A DNA stretch of 52,126 nucleotides from Lachnoclostridium edouardi (GTDB taxonomy: Bacteria > Bacillota > Clostridia > Lachnospirales > Lachnospiraceae). The DNA lies in contig NZ_OESQ01000001.1 in assembly GCF_900240245.1 (NCBI RefSeq), positions 3,002,786 through 3,054,911 of the forward strand, in the 5' to 3' direction. A program made the position numbers and the translations under genes. The notes beneath the pieces were generated by a model. That model was not told where the DNA came from. It saw only the letters and a list, made by a program, of their open reading frames with translations, and did no database searches. Positions 1-7,911 of the stretch are shown one piece after another (position 1 is the stretch's first letter; each line of letters starts with the position of its first letter).

Positions 1-118
1 GATGGGCATTGATTCTGAGGGAATGCTGATTTCTGCTGTGTATGAAAATGACGGCAGAGAAGGCTTAAATCTGCTGATGCTGGATAGTGGGATTCCGGCG
101 GGAGCGAAGCTGTATTAA
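1..118 (+). CDS. metG: Methionyl-tRNA synthetase, C-terminal end (partial)
   Basis: An open frame runs in from the left edge and stops at TAA 116-118. The last 38 residues contain SEGMLISA and end in SGIPAGAKLY. This matches the end of the tRNA-binding (EMAP/Trbp111-like) domain that closes many bacterial methionyl-tRNA synthetases, where a SEGM-L-A strand is followed by a P-G-K turn. The enzyme charges tRNA-Met in the cytoplasm. Only the tail is visible, so the catalytic part is inferred. A free-standing tRNA-binding-domain protein with the same fold (CsaA-like) is the main alternative. Accessory DNA begins just downstream, so the 3' side of this gene may be an integration hot spot. Confidence 0.6.
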   Translation, partial: MGIDSEGMLISAVYENDGREGLNLLMLDSGIPAGAKLY

Positions 119-154
119 GATACAGAAAAAGTAATGGAAAATTAAAGTAAGCAG

Positions 155-183
155 TTGGGCGTAAACGTTGGTTTTACGCCCAA
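155..183. repeat. Perfect 11-bp inverted repeat with an adjacent direct repeat
   Basis: TTGGGCGTAAA (155-165) and TTTACGCCCAA (173-183) form a perfect 11-bp stem around a 7-base loop. A further TTTACGCCC copy follows at 184-192. No T-run follows, so this is a poor intrinsic terminator. Its position between the metG tail and the mobile debris would suit an attachment or recombinase-binding site. That role is inference; no matching copy was found at the other side of the island by eye. Confidence 0.5.
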
Positions 184-219
184 TTTACGCCCCAATAATG
201 AAAAAATATAAAACAGGCA

Positions 220-1684
220 TCTGATGCCGTTTGCTTCCTTGTCTCCGAACAATGCGATCGCATCGTTGGTAGCTTCTTCAAGATCACGGAAGCAGACAAT
301 ATTACCAAAGGACTTAACTGAATTGAGGATACGGTTCGTTCTGGAAAATGCCTGTATCAGACCGTGCATTTTCAAATTCTTATCTACCCAAAGGGTGTTA
401 AGCGTTGTTGCATCGAAGCCCGTCAAGAACATGTTGACTACAATGAGCAAATCGACTTCACGCTTCTTAACCTTATCGGAAAGGTCTTTGTAGTAATCTT
501 GGAAGCCCTTGTTTGATGTATCAAAATTGGTTTTGAAAATCTTGTTGTAGTCTTTAATTGCCATATCCAGAAAGTCGCGGGAACTCTGGTCAAGGTCATC
601 GGTGTCAAAACTTTCATCGTTCAGAATACCATCGGCACTATCCGCTTCGTTTGGAGCGAATGAAAAGATGGTGGCAATGGTCAAATCTCTGTGCCGTTCT
701 GCAATCTGTTTTTTAAGCTCCAAATAATATTTTTTGCAGACAGGAATAGAGCTGACGTCGAACATAGAGTTGAAGCCGTTTACTCGCTGACCTTTCAGAC
801 TGTAATATGAATTTCGCATGGTCTTTTGGTCGAAGTGTTCCAGAATGTATTTCACAACCTCTGTGATAGGCTTTGGCGAACTCAATGCTTCCTCGGTGTC
901 AATAGCGGCAACCTGCTTGTCCTGCTTTCCGTCCTTTTGCTTGACTGTGTTGATATAATCGATACGGAAGGGCAGCACATTTCCGTCATTGATCGCATCC
1001 ACAATGGTGTAGGTATGAAGCTTCGCGCCAAAAGCCTGCTCTGTGGTCCGGAGATTCGGATTGCCGCCTGTTCCAGCGTTAACAGCGAAAATGGGTGTGC
1101 CTGTAAATCCGAAAATGTGATAATTCTTGAAATACTTGTCCACCTTGATTGTCTTTTCGCCCTTTTTGATTTGTCCTCCCACAATTCGGGTGTGCATATC
1201 TCCAAACTGGCTGCGGTGGCACTCGTCAAACACGAGAACGATGTGCTTGTTTCGGATTGGGTGGCTCGGATTTTTTGTAATGAACACATCCAGCTTCTGA
1301 ATGGTTGTTACGATAATTCGGGAAGTGCTGTCCTCAAGCTGTCTTTGAAGAACAGCGGTACTCTTGTTTCCGTTGGCAGCACCTTTCTCAAAGCGGTCAT
1401 ATTCTTTAATGGTCTGGTAGTCCAAATCCTTACGGTCAACCACAAACAGAACCTTTTCGATATACGGCAGGTTGGTAGCAAGCTGGGCAGTCTTAAAGGA
1501 AGTCAAGGTTTTGCCGCTTCCTGTGGTATGCCAGATATATCCTCCGGCTTCGATAGTGCCTGTTTTCTTGTAGTTGGTAGACACTTCAATTCTGTTCAAG
1601 ATACGCTCAGTAGCCACAATCTGATAGGGGCGCATAACAAGCAGCAATTCCTCGGATGTGAACACACAGTATTTTGTAATTAAG
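220..1684 (-). pseudogene. hsdR: Type I restriction endonuclease HsdR, inverted central fragment
   Basis: On the reverse strand about 490 residues read as the motor core of HsdR, the ATP-dependent translocase/nuclease subunit of type I restriction systems. Visible in order are the segment MRPYQIVATERIL, a Walker A-type HTTGSGKT, the DExH box FDECHRSQF, the motif III FTGTPIF, and motifs V-VI around FLTGFDATTLNTLWVDKNL and GLIQAFSRTNRI. The N-terminal nuclease part is missing. Homology stops near 220-232 just after the segment ALFGDKEA, and the remaining frame to 142 is unrelated. At the 1684 side the frame runs into the start of the C-terminal HsdR fragment lying on the opposite strand. No hsdM or hsdS is nearby. 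It is a non-functional remnant. Confidence 0.88.
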
Positions 1685-2131
1685 TCCAGCTTGCAGCTTA
1701 GGTCTAAAAAGGAACTAATCGAAAACTTTATTGCTACTGTCAACACAAGCACCAATGTCAATACTGACTGGCAGCGTTTTGTCAGTGAGCAGAGAGAAAC
1801 CGATATTCAGACTTTGATCACTGAAGAAAAATTGAAACCAGAAGAAACGAGAAAGTTTGTTGAGAATGCTTTTCGTGACGGCATACTCAAAACCACCGGC
1901 ACAGATGTTGACCGACTGATGCCGCCCGTTTCCCGTTTCGGAGGTGGAGGTTCTCGTGATAAGAAGAAACAGACAGTTATTGAAAAACTGAAAGGGTTCT
2001 TTGAGAAATATTTTGGACTGGTTAGCCCAGAGGTTTCAAAAGAACCGGATAAGGTTACATATCTTTATGATACAGAACCAACACTATCTATGGTGGCAGA
2101 GGAATCGGCGCATTACGAAAAAGATGTTTAG
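1684..2131 (+). pseudogene. hsdR: Type I restriction endonuclease HsdR, C-terminal fragment
   Basis: The forward frame from about 1684 to the TAG at 2129-2131 reads SSLQLRSKKELIENFI and continues through RDGILKTTGTDVDRLMPPVS to KLKGFFEKYFGLV. This is the typical helical C-terminal domain of HsdR, which contacts the methyltransferase core. It has no start or ribosome site of its own; an ATG at 1658 lies in sequence belonging to the inverted partner fragment. The central HsdR fragment lies immediately upstream on the other strand, so the gene has been broken by an inversion plus loss of the N-terminus and of the segment between the two pieces. It is presumed to be non-functional. Confidence 0.85.
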
Positions 2132-2198
2132 TGCATAATAATTTATTGTAAATCTTCAATACGATTAAAATGCTAAAAGGGCAAAGAGGAGTGATTGT

Positions 2199-3539
2199 GT
2201 GGCAGAAAGTCAAAATATAGAATGGAAAGAATCTTGGCGAGATGAGTATCTTAAATGGATATGTGGTTTTGCCAATGCACAGGGCGGTAAGATTTATATT
2301 GGAACAAATGATGACGGCACGGTGATTGGTGTTCAGGACAGTAAAAAATTACTGGAAGATATTCCGAATAAAGTTCGGGATGTTCTTGGTATTATTGTAG
2401 ACGTTAATTTGCTGACTAAAGATGGAAAAGACTACATTGAAATTTGCGTGAATTCAAATAGTTACCCCGTCAATTACAAGGGTGAATATCATTACCGGAG
2501 CGGCAGCACTAAACAGCAGTTAAAGGGGCAGGCGTTAAATCAGTTTCTGTTACAGAAAACGGGAATTACATGGGACAGCGTGCCGATTCAGGGGGTAACT
2601 ATACAGGATTTAAGAAATGACAGTTTCGATATTTTCCGTGAACAGGCAGTACGCAGCAAACGAATGGACAAGAAAGACATTGATGCCACGAATGAACAGC
2701 TGTTGGACAGTTTGAATTTGCTTGAAAATAGTCATTTGAAAAGAGCTGCTATTTTGCTGTTCCATCATAATCCGGAAAAGTGGATACCAGGAGCATACAT
2801 CAAGATTGGTTATTTTGAATCGGATTCCGAACTGCGTTATCAGGATGAAATTCACGGTTCACTAATTTCACAGGCAGATAAAGTGGTTGATCTCATTTTT
2901 ACGAAATATTTAAAGGCAGATATCTCGTATCAAGGAGTAACAAGAGTAGAAACCTACCCTTTTCCGAAAGAAGCAATTAGGGAAGCTGTTTTTAATGCGA
3001 TTGCACACAAATTTTACGGAGCATTAATTCCAATTCAAATTAGTGTGTATGCAGATCGGATTTATATTGCGAATGATTGTATTTTCCCAGAAGATTGGAC
3101 AATTAATGATTTGATGGGAAAACATCGGTCAAGACCGTATAATCCTCTGATTGCCAATACATTTTTTAGAGCTGGTTTTATCGAAGCGTGGGGACGTGGA
3201 ATTGAAAAAATCAAGGATAGCTGCAAAGAAGCCGGAAATCCTATGCCGGAATATACAATTAAACGTGAGGACATTATGGTTATGTTCAAGAGCTTGGTTA
3301 GCAGCACTGACCAAGCTACTAACCAAGCTACTGACCGAGCTAACCAAGGTAACGATAATTCTGTAGTTACATGCATCTTGAAAGTGATTCAAGAGGAACC
3401 ATCGCTGTCTCAGAAAAAGATTGCAGATGTCATTGGAGAAAAGTATAGTACAGTTAAGTATTATATGGAATCTATGAAAAAATCTGGAATTATAAAAAGA
3501 GAAGGTTCCAGCCAAAAAGGAAAATGGATTATTCTATAA
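2199..3539 (+). CDS. AlbA_2 (Schlafen-type) and RecG-like ATP-binding HTH protein
   Basis: A 446-residue protein that appears intact. The N-terminal ~115 residues carry the AlbA_2/divergent-AAA_4 pattern: an E-x-K-E start, GFANAQGGKIYIGTNDDG, and a Y-Y-R-x-G-S strand. The middle (about 255-330) has the RecG-like/GHKL-type pattern FPKEAIREAVFNAIAHK and AWGRGIEKI. The C-terminal ~60 residues resemble a winged helix. A low-complexity Gln/Ala/Thr/Asn linker (QATNQATDRANQ, near 370-381) joins the last two parts. The start is GTG, chosen because AGAGGA lies 8 bases upstream and the family motif begins right after it. Such proteins are often encoded in mobile islands and are usually annotated as DNA-binding regulators. 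The actual role is not known. It lies directly after the hsdR remnants. Confidence 0.8.
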   Translation: MAESQNIEWKESWRDEYLKWICGFANAQGGKIYIGTNDDGTVIGVQDSKKLLEDIPNKVRDVLGIIVDVNLLTKDGKDYIEICVNSNSYPVNYKGEYHYRSGSTKQQLKGQALNQFLLQKTGITWDSVPIQGVTIQDLRNDSFDIFREQAVRSKRMDKKDIDATNEQLLDSLNLLENSHLKRAAILLFHHNPEKWIPGAYIKIGYFESDSELRYQDEIHGSLISQADKVVDLIFTKYLKADISYQGVTRVETYPFPKEAIREAVFNAIAHKFYGALIPIQISVYADRIYIANDCIFPEDWTINDLMGKHRSRPYNPLIANTFFRAGFIEAWGRGIEKIKDSCKEAGNPMPEYTIKREDIMVMFKSLVSSTDQATNQATDRANQGNDNSVVTCILKVIQEEPSLSQKKIADVIGEKYSTVKYYMESMKKSGIIKREGSSQKGKWIIL

Positions 3540-3582
3540 CTATATTTCACACAATTCAACAATTACATTACTCTGCTGATAC

Positions 3583-3625
3583 AGCCAGTCCGTAAATTCT
3601 TTCGGGCTGGCTCTTCCTGTTTTTA
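3583..3625 (+). terminator. Intrinsic terminator after the AlbA_2 gene
   Basis: AGCCAGTCCG (3583-3592) pairs with CGGGCTGGCT (3603-3612) in a 10-bp stem containing one G-T pair, followed by a T-rich tract ending in TTTTT. It lies 44 bases past the stop codon. Confidence 0.7.
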
Positions 3626-3658
3626 CAGCCTTTTTTCTCTGCAATGCTTCTTTCTTGA

Positions 3659-3865
3659 AATAGCAGCTATGATGGTTTACCGCTGGTTCTGGATGTGGCA
3701 GACATCCAGCGGATTATGGGAATTTCAAGATTGAGCGCCTATGAGCTGGTATGCACCCCCGGCTTACCGGTGTTCCGCAGGGGCAGGCTTATCAAAGTCA
3801 GCAAGATTGCTTTCTTTGAATGGATGGCAAAAGGCTCCGAAATCGTACCGAAAAGCAACAAATAA
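3659..3865 (+). pseudogene. Excisionase-like helix-turn-helix protein, 5'-damaged
   Basis: The frame reads LVLDVADIQRIMGISRLSAYELV and then VFRRGRLIKVSKIAFFEWM, ending at TAA 3863-3865. This is the HTH_17/excisionase-like pattern of small proteins encoded next to relaxases and integrases in Firmicute conjugative elements. An in-frame TGA at 3656-3658 precedes the homologous part and no ATG or credible ribosome site is present, so the 5' end has been lost or shifted. It is part of the same debris as the relaxase fragment downstream. Confidence 0.65.
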
Positions 3866-3924
3866 GCAGGAGGTATCATTCCCTATCTGCGTACAACGGA
3901 TAGAAGCGGAGAAAGGAGCTGGTT

Positions 3925-4011
3925 ATGGCGAGAATGAGCAACAAGCGGCGGCTGGAATGTTGTGGAGAAATGCGAGAAACATCCCCAAGCCCAGCTTGCC
4001 TATTCCTTTGA
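3925..4011 (+). pseudogene. Start of a small mobile-element protein, truncated
   Basis: ATG 3925 follows AAAGGAG at 3912-3918 and encodes MARMSNKRRLE. This resembles the opening of short basic proteins encoded just before MobA-type relaxases in Clostridia. After about 11 residues the frame runs into relaxase DNA in a different frame and ends soon after. It appears to be a deletion junction. The family resemblance is from memory and is short. Confidence 0.35.
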
Positions 4012-4222
4012 CATTGCCATGCAGAATGAATTGACGCTGGAAGAAAATATGGAACTGGCCAGGAAATTTGTGCAGGAGCAGTTTGTGGCAAATGGTATGA
4101 TTGCCGACCTTGCCTTTCACACCCCGGACAAGGAAAAGAGCGGTATCTCCAACCCGCATTTTCATGTGATGACAACCATGCGCCCCTTGAATCCTAATGG
4201 CAAATGGGAACGACGGACCCTA
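3962..4222 (+). pseudogene. MobA/MobL (MobQ-family) relaxase fragment
   Basis: About 85 residues match the central nicking domain of MobA/MobL relaxases: a K-C-E-K-H-P-x-AQLAYSFDIAMQNEL start, the LEENMELARKF helix, and the metal-binding histidine signature NPHFHVM followed by MRPLNPNGKW. The full protein would normally be several hundred residues long. Both ends are missing; the 5' end is fused to another small gene and the 3' end abuts an XRE-like fragment at 4222. In an intact element this protein would cut the transfer origin during conjugation. Confidence 0.75.
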
Positions 4223-4341
4223 GTACGTCTAATTTATTGGCATTAGCAAAACTTTATGGAGTATAAGCAGAAGAACTACTGAAAGGAATAGGGGACAGTC
4301 AAGAACAGGTAAAATCGTGTCAGCAGGAGGAAAGTAAGTAG
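4222..4341 (+). pseudogene. XRE-type regulator remnant with an internal stop
   Basis: The frame reads STSNLLALAKLYGV, then TAA (4264-4266), then AEELLKG before a stop at 4339-4341. STSNLLALAKLYGVSAEELL is the usual end of an XRE/HTH_3 DNA-binding domain, so the TAA seems to replace a serine codon (TCA to TAA would suffice). There is no start. It is a broken repressor of the kind found in integrated elements. Confidence 0.5.
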
Positions 4342-4342
4342 T

Positions 4343-4683
4343 GAAGCTGTATTTCCAAATCCTAATATTGTGTTAATGAATAATGCTTTTAGCACATTTT
4401 TTGTTGCGGCTTTGTATATGCAGTTTTGGGATTGGTTTGTAATTGGAATTAAAAATAAGAATTGGATACAGATTCTAAAAGTAGTGTTGTACTGTTTTCA
4501 CTTTTATTATCAGCAATATCATATGTGACTGCCAGACAAGGCGTACAGTGGATAATGGGATTTGCAGCAATACCGATGATGTTGTATAATGGTACAAAAG
4601 GAAAAAATATGAAAAACTTCTTTTATATTTTTTATCCCCTTCATATCGCTTTGCTATATCTTTTAGCCACATTAGTTTCATAA
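4343..4683 (+). pseudogene. TraX-like membrane protein remnant, frameshifted
   Basis: Two adjoining frames carry parts of one hydrophobic protein: an upstream stretch with NIVLMNNAFSTFFVAALYM, and a downstream stretch (4462-4683) ending KNFFYIFYPLHIALLYLLA. The F-Y-x-F-Y-P-x-H-x-x-x-L-Y ending is characteristic of TraX-family acetyltransferase-like membrane proteins. The N-terminal half is absent and the frame changes near 4450-4520. It is non-functional conjugation-type debris. Confidence 0.6.
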
Positions 4684-4824
4684 CAGAATATTATATAAAA
4701 ATACAGATGGGTAAAAGTTAAGAATTTGAGAGCTGAATATTATAGAAAACCCAGTGGGAAAGCAGATTAGACATTTAAACGATAAAGACAAAAAGTATGA
4801 AAGAACTATGGAGGATGGGAAGCT

Positions 4825-5274
4825 ATGAAAGGAAAAATTACAAATGCAGTTTCTAAATATGATAAGAAGAGAGAAGATTCTATGAAAAGCAAAATTATTT
4901 ATAAGGATGCTGCTTTAAATGCAATAGAAGACGCTACAAAATTTGATACGAAGATTATTAGTTCTAATGATGAATATTTAGGAACTCTTCAGCAGGCAGA
5001 CAGTATAGAATATGATATTCTAAAAATGAATATGGAAAGGGCAGAGTCAGAAGATGAGCGTCAGTCTATAAGAGATAGAATGGCTGAAATGAAAAGAGAA
5101 CGTTATTTAAAAGATTCTGAAAATAAAACGTTTTATGAAAAACAGCAGATACAGCATAAAAATTATGTTATACAGGTTTTAGCAACAATAGCAGTTGTGG
5201 GCTCAGGAGTTATAGCATATAGGAAACCGATTATGAATGTGGGGAAAACTTTGTTAATTAAGGCTAAGAAATAG
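4825..5274 (+). CDS. Small tail-anchored coiled-coil protein, unknown function
   Basis: 149 residues, family not recognised. Residues 1-115 are highly charged and predicted by eye to be helical/coiled coil, rich in E, K, D and R. A single hydrophobic segment follows (about 117-137, VIQVLATIAVVGSGVIAY) and then a short basic tail, giving a tail-anchored layout. GGAGG at 4811-4815 lies 9 bases before ATG 4825. Its stop overlaps the GTG start of the next gene, so the two are probably translated together. Base composition is more AT-rich than the housekeeping genes downstream, which would fit acquired DNA. It could serve as a membrane anchor or regulator for the large protein encoded next; this is inference from context. 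Confidence 0.7.
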   Translation: MKGKITNAVSKYDKKREDSMKSKIIYKDAALNAIEDATKFDTKIISSNDEYLGTLQQADSIEYDILKMNMERAESEDERQSIRDRMAEMKRERYLKDSENKTFYEKQQIQHKNYVIQVLATIAVVGSGVIAYRKPIMNVGKTLLIKAKK

Positions 5275-7257
5275 TGATACATATAGAATACTTGATGAAT
5301 GAAAAGATATATGCTGACAGTAAGGACGACAAGAATATGGGAAAATACCATGAAGAGAAATGTGAGATAATGGGAAGGTATTTGGGAAATATAGCTAACG
5401 GTTTTGCTTATCATATAAAAGAAGATATTCCCGGCAAAAAAATTGATCATGCTGTTAAGAGGTTTGCCTCTGGCATAGATAGGGCAAGTATTATTGGATT
5501 TTTTGACACAACAGTTATGGGGAGCGGCAAGAATGGATATATCTTTACTGACGATAAGGTATACTATGTAGATACTTTTGAAAAGCCAAAAAAGTTTTGG
5601 TATGATGATATTAAAACAATAAAATTAAGTAATATATACGAGAAAGACTGTGACAGAGTTTTAGAAATAACTCAGTATGATGGAAAGCAAATAACGATTA
5701 GCAGTCATTTCCTTAATAAAACGCCATTAAAAGAGTTTTTGGAAATAATGAAAGATTACAACTCATCTGAAATAACAAGGCAGTCAGTGGAAGTTGAAAA
5801 AATAGAAAATGTAGGTGCACAAGCCGGCGGATTAGGAGTTGGGGCGTTTAAAACTGTAAATAGCCAGTATGAGGAGGAAAAATTTCATGCTCGTCAGGGG
5901 CATGGCTTTACAGCAGAAAGGGCCAATACTTTGTATGATAATATTACAGGACGCGCTGCTGAAATTGTAGGAGATGATAATGCAAAGAACGGCGCTGATA
6001 GAGTTGTGGATGGTGTTTATATTCAGTCTAAATATTGTGCTACAGGCTCTGGTTGCATTAACGCATGTTTTGAAGAAGGCGGCAATGGAACATTCCGGTA
6101 TATGATAGACGGAAAGCCTATGCAGATTGAGGTTCCGTCTGATAAATATGAGGAAGCTCTGAAAGCGATGGAAGAGAAAATCCGCAGGGGTCAGGTGAAA
6201 AATATTACAAACCCGGAAGAGGCAAAGAATATAGTAAGAAAAGGTCATTTTACTTATGCACAGGCAAAAAATATTGCACAAGCAGGAACCATAGAGTCTT
6301 TGACGTATGATGCTGTTAACGGCATCGTAAGCGCTGCGTCAGCCTTTGGAGTGACTGCAATGATTGCTTTGGCATCCTCTGTGTGGAGCGGTGAGGATTT
6401 TGAAGATGCAGTGAAGATGGCAGCTTATTCTGGATTAAAAGTAGGGGGGGACAGCATTTGTCACCTCTATTTTGGCGGCACAGCTTTCAAAGGCAGGGCT
6501 TAACAGCACTTTATCCAGCAGTTCTCAGGCGGTTGTTTCAATGATGGGGCCTAGAGCATCAGCAGTTTTAATTAATGCTTTTAGAACAGGAGCTAAGCCT
6601 ATTTATGGCGCAGCCGCCATGAAAAGCGCCGCCAAGCTGCTTCGCGGGAATGGAATAACCGCCAGCATAACATTCGCAGTGCTTTCTTCAGTTGATATTG
6701 CCAATATATTTAGAAAGCGGATTTCCGGAAAACAGTTGCTTAAAAACATGGCGGGTACTGCTGCAACTGTAGGTGGAGGCACAGGAGGCTGGATTGTGGG
6801 AGCTGCTGCAGGTTCAACTATTCTGCCGGGAGTTGGCACTGTTATTGGCGGCGTAATGGGTTCATTAGTCGGCGGGACAACAGTGGGAAAAGCTGCCGAT
6901 ACAGTTGTCAGTACCTTTATTGAGGACGATGCAGACAAGATGGCAGAAATTATCCAGAACGTATTTACAGATATGGCTTCAGAGTATCTTTTAAATAGTA
7001 AAGAGGCGGAAAAGTCTGTAGATAAGCTTAGGGATAAGCTTAGGGGAAAGACTCTTAAAGATATGTTTGCAAGCAGTGACCGAGAACAATTTGCAAGAGA
7101 TATGCTGACTCCAATTATTGAGGAAGAAACAGCAAAGCGGGAAATGATTTATAATCTTTCTGCTGAACAGATGGCAAATAGCATTAAAACAGTATTAATA
7201 GAAATCAGCCATACATTGACGGCATACACAGAGAAGGAAACAGGAGAATTACTATGA
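5274..7257 (+). pseudogene. Large PH-like/glycine-zipper membrane protein, split by a G7 tract
   Basis: Two overlapping frames (5274-6503 and 6472-7257) read as one protein of about 660 residues. Residues ~70-165 look like a bacterial PH-like (YokE-type) domain with a W-Y-x-D-I strand. A distinctive block follows with RQGHGFTAERAN, VGDDNAKNGADRVVDG, Cys residues in YCATGSGCINACF, and QIEVPSDKYEEAL. Next come FTYAQAKNIAQAGT and hydrophobic segments. The second frame has QLSKAGLN, MGPRASAVLINAF and a long Gly/Ala zipper. Removing one G from GGGGGGG at 6444-6450 joins the frames through VGGTAF. The start is GTG 5274 (overlapping the upstream stop) or ATG 5295. I recall related proteins of unknown function in other bacteria. 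As read, a 409-residue truncated product is made. The frameshift could be real, phase-variable or a sequencing error. Confidence 0.65.
6444..6450. repeat. G7 homopolymer at the frame junction
   Basis: Seven consecutive G residues follow GTA within the 5274-7257 gene. Six G would keep the downstream conserved frame open; seven gives an early stop at 6501-6503. This is the type of tract that slips during replication or is miscalled in sequencing. Confidence 0.85.
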
Positions 7258-7838
7258 ATACAAAATTAAAAATTAAATTCAATGCGCCAGTTGTATTAGG
7301 CTTTGTATTTCTTTGCTTTGGCGCAACTTTGCTGGGGTATATTACTACAGGGAAAACAAATCAGCTGCTGTTTATGACCTACCACTCGTCCTTAATGTCT
7401 CCTATGACATATCTGCGTTTTTTTACCCATATATTTGGTCATGCTGACTGGGAGCATTTGATTGGAAATATGTGTTATATTTTACTCCTTGGACCTTTGC
7501 TGGAGGAAAAATATTCGTCCGGGATTTTGCTGGAGGCTATTGGTGTGACAGCTTTAATTACAGGAATTATTAACTACATATTTTTCCCGCAGATTGCTCT
7601 TTGCGGCGCCAGCGGCGTTGTGTTTGCATTTATGATCTTGTCGTCCTTTACAAGCTTTAAAAGGGGAGAAATACCTCTTACATTTATTTTAGTAGTAATA
7701 TTTTTTATGGGGCAGCAGGTGATAGAGGGGGTTACAGTTAAAGACGATATTTCCAATATGGCCCACATTGTAGGCGGAATTGTGGGAGGGCTGATTGGAT
7801 ATTGTTTAAATAAGAAGCCAGGTTCTGCGGTGATATAA
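7254..7838 (+). CDS. Rhomboid-family intramembrane serine protease
   Basis: 194 residues with about six hydrophobic segments. The catalytic serine sits in CGASGVVFA (S120) and the histidine in NMAHIVGG (H171), forming the rhomboid Ser-His dyad. H68 and N72 in HLIGN supply the usual oxyanion-side residues of the second helix. Rhomboids cut transmembrane segments of other proteins inside the membrane. ATG 7254 overlaps the stop of the preceding gene in an ATGA arrangement, indicating translational coupling; its substrate could be one of the two upstream membrane proteins, which is inference. A short palindrome TTTTCAG..CTGAAAA lies just past the stop. Confidence 0.9.
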   Translation: MNTKLKIKFNAPVVLGFVFLCFGATLLGYITTGKTNQLLFMTYHSSLMSPMTYLRFFTHIFGHADWEHLIGNMCYILLLGPLLEEKYSSGILLEAIGVTALITGIINYIFFPQIALCGASGVVFAFMILSSFTSFKRGEIPLTFILVVIFFMGQQVIEGVTVKDDISNMAHIVGGIVGGLIGYCLNKKPGSAVI

Positions 7839-7911
7839 AATTTTCAGCATGATCTGAAAAGGATAGGGAATAAAATAGGAATAACCATAAAAGAATCGAC
7901 GGTAGAAACCT

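Noticed and set aside
144..220. Minus-strand tail reading LGRKLGVKPTFTPN as a possible integrase C-terminus
   Set aside because: Too short and no catalytic residues; the frame is only open by chance after the hsdR break.
826..1683. Long plus-strand open frame opposite the inverted hsdR core
   Set aside because: It is the complement of a conserved helicase-motif-bearing frame and shows no motif of its own.
7841..7860. TTTTCAG..CTGAAAA palindrome after the rhomboid gene as a terminator
   Set aside because: Stem is AT-rich and short and no T-run follows; at most a weak signal.
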